Assembly (NCBI GenBank): GCA_036362985.1
Contig: JAYGXS010000005.1
Location: forward strand, 7,250,803 to 7,314,802
DNA length: 64,000 nt
DNA from: Ligula intestinalis
Taxonomy: Eukaryota > Platyhelminthes > Cestoda > Diphyllobothriidea > Diphyllobothriidae
Direction: 5' to 3'
Both the position numbers and the translations under genes were made by a program. Positions 62,820 through 64,000 of this stretch are shown here, piece by piece; within the stretch, counting starts at the first letter, position 1; each line of letters opens with the position of its first letter. The notes under the pieces were generated by a model, which worked only from the letters and a program-made list of their open reading frames with translations, did no database searches and had not been told where the DNA came from.

Positions 62820-64000
62820 TCATGGACCACACTGTATTGGTGCTGACGTTTCGAAAACACGCTTGTTCCCATCATCAGAGTGGTAAGGTGATTGTTCCTG
62901 CTTGCCTTGATTTGGTTTGTCTTGCTGACTGTCTCGTATGATAGGGGTGTGTTGCGTGCGCACCCTGGTCGTCGTGCTGGTTGTTGATTGGGTTTGGCCC
63001 AATGCACCGACCCTGATCATTCTGTTGGTCCTGGATTGGCCTCTGCCTCTCCGTGGGCGACTGCAGACGACCTCGCGTGACCCCGTCATCCGCTCGGCTG
63101 TTGTAGTCCCCGATGGATCTGTCTGCACATCGCGCGCAATCGAAGGGCGACTGCAACCGGAGTGTTGGCGGTCTCGTGTAACCCCCGTCATCCACTCGGC
63201 TGTTGTAGTCCCCGATGGATCTGTCTGCACATTGCGCGCACTCGAGGGGCGACTGCAACCACAGTGTTGGCGGTCTCGCGTGTCTCCCATCGACTGCATG
63301 GCTGTTGTAGTCATCGGTGGATCTGTCCGCCCATCGCGCGCGCTCAGTGGGCGTCTGCCATCGGTCTGCTGACGGTCACGTGCGTCCCCCACCCCCTGCA
63401 CGACTGAGGTAATCACCGCTGAGTCTGCATGCCACTCGTGTGCGTCAGGGTGGCTGCTGTGAGATCTCCCCTCATAGTCTGGTGGATAGTTTCGTTGTGG
63501 CCTGCCTTGATAAGCCCGTTCACTCGTTTGGGCTCGCCGGTGGGTTGATGATTCATGCCAATTGTGCAAACTGCGGTTAACTCTTGCCCCCTGCTGCAGT
63601 GATGGCTGCCATTGATGAAGCTGTAAATCGCTCATTGGCGTAGTGGGCCACGGCTGGATCGATTGAAGTCTGGTACGCAGAGCCTGATAGGCTGGATTTA
63701 AGTCAATATTTCTATTGATTGCGTCTATGAAGGACCAACTTTCGAGCACCAGTCTGGCCATTTTGTCGTTGGATCGGCCGATGACTTCGGCGTTTTCGAA
63801 AGCGAATTTGTGCTTCTCCCGTTTCATGCGGCCATATACCAGTGACAGTCTGGTCTCGCGGTCGACTGCCACCTGGTGCTCGTGTAGTCTTGTACAGAGG
63901 CGTTTTCCCGTTTCGTCAATATACCTTGCACTGCAATTTTGGCAAGGTATGCTGTAGACCACTGCTGATTGTTCCGTTGTCAGCAGCGGGTCTTTGGGTC
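62820..64000 (-). CDS. Penelope-like element, endonuclease and variable tail (partial at window edge)
   Basis: The frame is open to the right edge and ends at TGA at 62820. It begins with VVYSIPCQNCSARYIDETGK, the GIY-YIG start with its Cys pair (Gly of YIG is replaced by Asp), then LCTRLHEHQVAVDRE, LESWSFIDAINRNIDLNPAY and QALRTRLQ. About 230 residues follow in a Gln/Arg/Thr/Ser-rich tail with three tandem 34-residue repeats (TRDRQHSGCSRPS, QTDPSGTTTAE). The RT lies outside the window. The last ~20 codons coincide with a hammerhead-like motif. As a coding frame it is undamaged here. Confidence 0.85.
   Translation of the reverse strand, partial: PKDPLLTTEQSAVVYSIPCQNCSARYIDETGKRLCTRLHEHQVAVDRETRLSLVYGRMKREKHKFAFENAEVIGRSNDKMARLVLESWSFIDAINRNIDLNPAYQALRTRLQSIQPWPTTPMSDLQLHQWQPSLQQGARVNRSLHNWHESSTHRRAQTSERAYQGRPQRNYPPDYEGRSHSSHPDAHEWHADSAVITSVVQGVGDARDRQQTDGRRPLSARDGRTDPPMTTTAMQSMGDTRDRQHCGCSRPSSARNVQTDPSGTTTAEWMTGVTRDRQHSGCSRPSIARDVQTDPSGTTTAERMTGSREVVCSRPRRGRGQSRTNRMIRVGALGQTQSTTSTTTRVRTQHTPIIRDSQQDKPNQGKQEQSPYHSDDGNKRVFETSAPIQCGP
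62843..62881 (-). ncRNA. Hammerhead-like motif overlapping the PLE frame end
   Basis: Minus strand: CUGAUGA (62878-62872), one unpaired U, helix II GGGAACA/UGUUUUC (7 bp with G-U pairs, loop AGCG), GAAAC, GUC, AGC. Helix I is weak (CU/AG). The same bases encode SDDGNKRVFETSAPI. Confidence 0.6.
63098..63410 (-). repeat. 102-bp tandem repeat (x3) inside the PLE frame
   Basis: TTGTAGTC recurs at 63101, 63203 and 63305, a period of exactly 102 bp or 34 codons, so copy-number change keeps the frame. The first two copies are very alike; the third is more diverged. Confidence 0.85.

Noticed and set aside
1..64000. Bacterial-type operons, rRNA genes, CRISPR arrays, phage or plasmid features
   Set aside because: None present; exon/intron structure and retroelement content show a metazoan nuclear genome.

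Overview
The window is eukaryotic nuclear DNA, very probably from an invertebrate and most likely a parasitic flatworm of tapeworm type. Introns are long with canonical GT/AG ends. There is one split metazoan adaptor gene in about 64 kb, and decayed retroelements of several classes surround it: Penelope-like, CR1-like and RTE-like LINEs, Ty3/gypsy, and tRNA-derived SINEs. The flatworm or tapeworm placement is inferred from the look of the repeats and the SH3 protein; no search was possible. A run of 100 N (51766-51865) marks a scaffold gap.

Layout. 1-9.2 kb is repeat-rich intergenic DNA: a copy of dispersed family R1, a foldback/TIR element at 2.9-3.4 kb, and tRNA-like SINE pieces. At 9258-11772 a young Penelope-like element (PLE) with an open 722-codon RT plus GIY-YIG frame is inserted into another repeat (R9). 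Two near-identical inverted 125-bp arms flank it, and each arm carries a hammerhead ribozyme motif. 12-30 kb is a mosaic of R1 copies in both orientations, gypsy-type LTRs (one a solo LTR with a 4-bp target duplication), repeats R4 and R5, and a strong hairpin at 19.55 kb. PLE remnants with a second kind of hammerhead-like motif lie at 29.9-32.8 kb.

33.7-48.5 kb on the minus strand is the one convincing host gene: a CIN85/CD2AP-type adaptor with two N-terminal SH3 domains, a low-complexity Ser/Pro/Arg-rich middle and a C-terminal coiled coil. Eight exons join in phase to give 469 residues. Its introns hold LINE and SINE debris. From 49.8 to 52.6 kb lies a dismembered gypsy element (RT, RNase H, integrase pieces), cut by an inverted pair of insertions and a 289-bp tandem repeat that runs into the gap. 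CR1-like LINEs fill 53.1-60.1 kb. 61.5-64 kb is a nest of PLEs with inverted arms, hammerhead-like motifs, a 102-bp tandem repeat inside the reading frame, and a GIY-YIG frame that runs off the right edge.

The most interesting theme is the ribozyme-bearing Penelope elements: inverted arms, a C-rich tract just before the sense-strand motif, motifs that overlap coding sequence, and an 'empty site' paralogue in the same window that fixes the insertion boundaries. The second theme is R1, a high-copy family whose end folds into a conserved two-stem hairpin with a compensatory base change.
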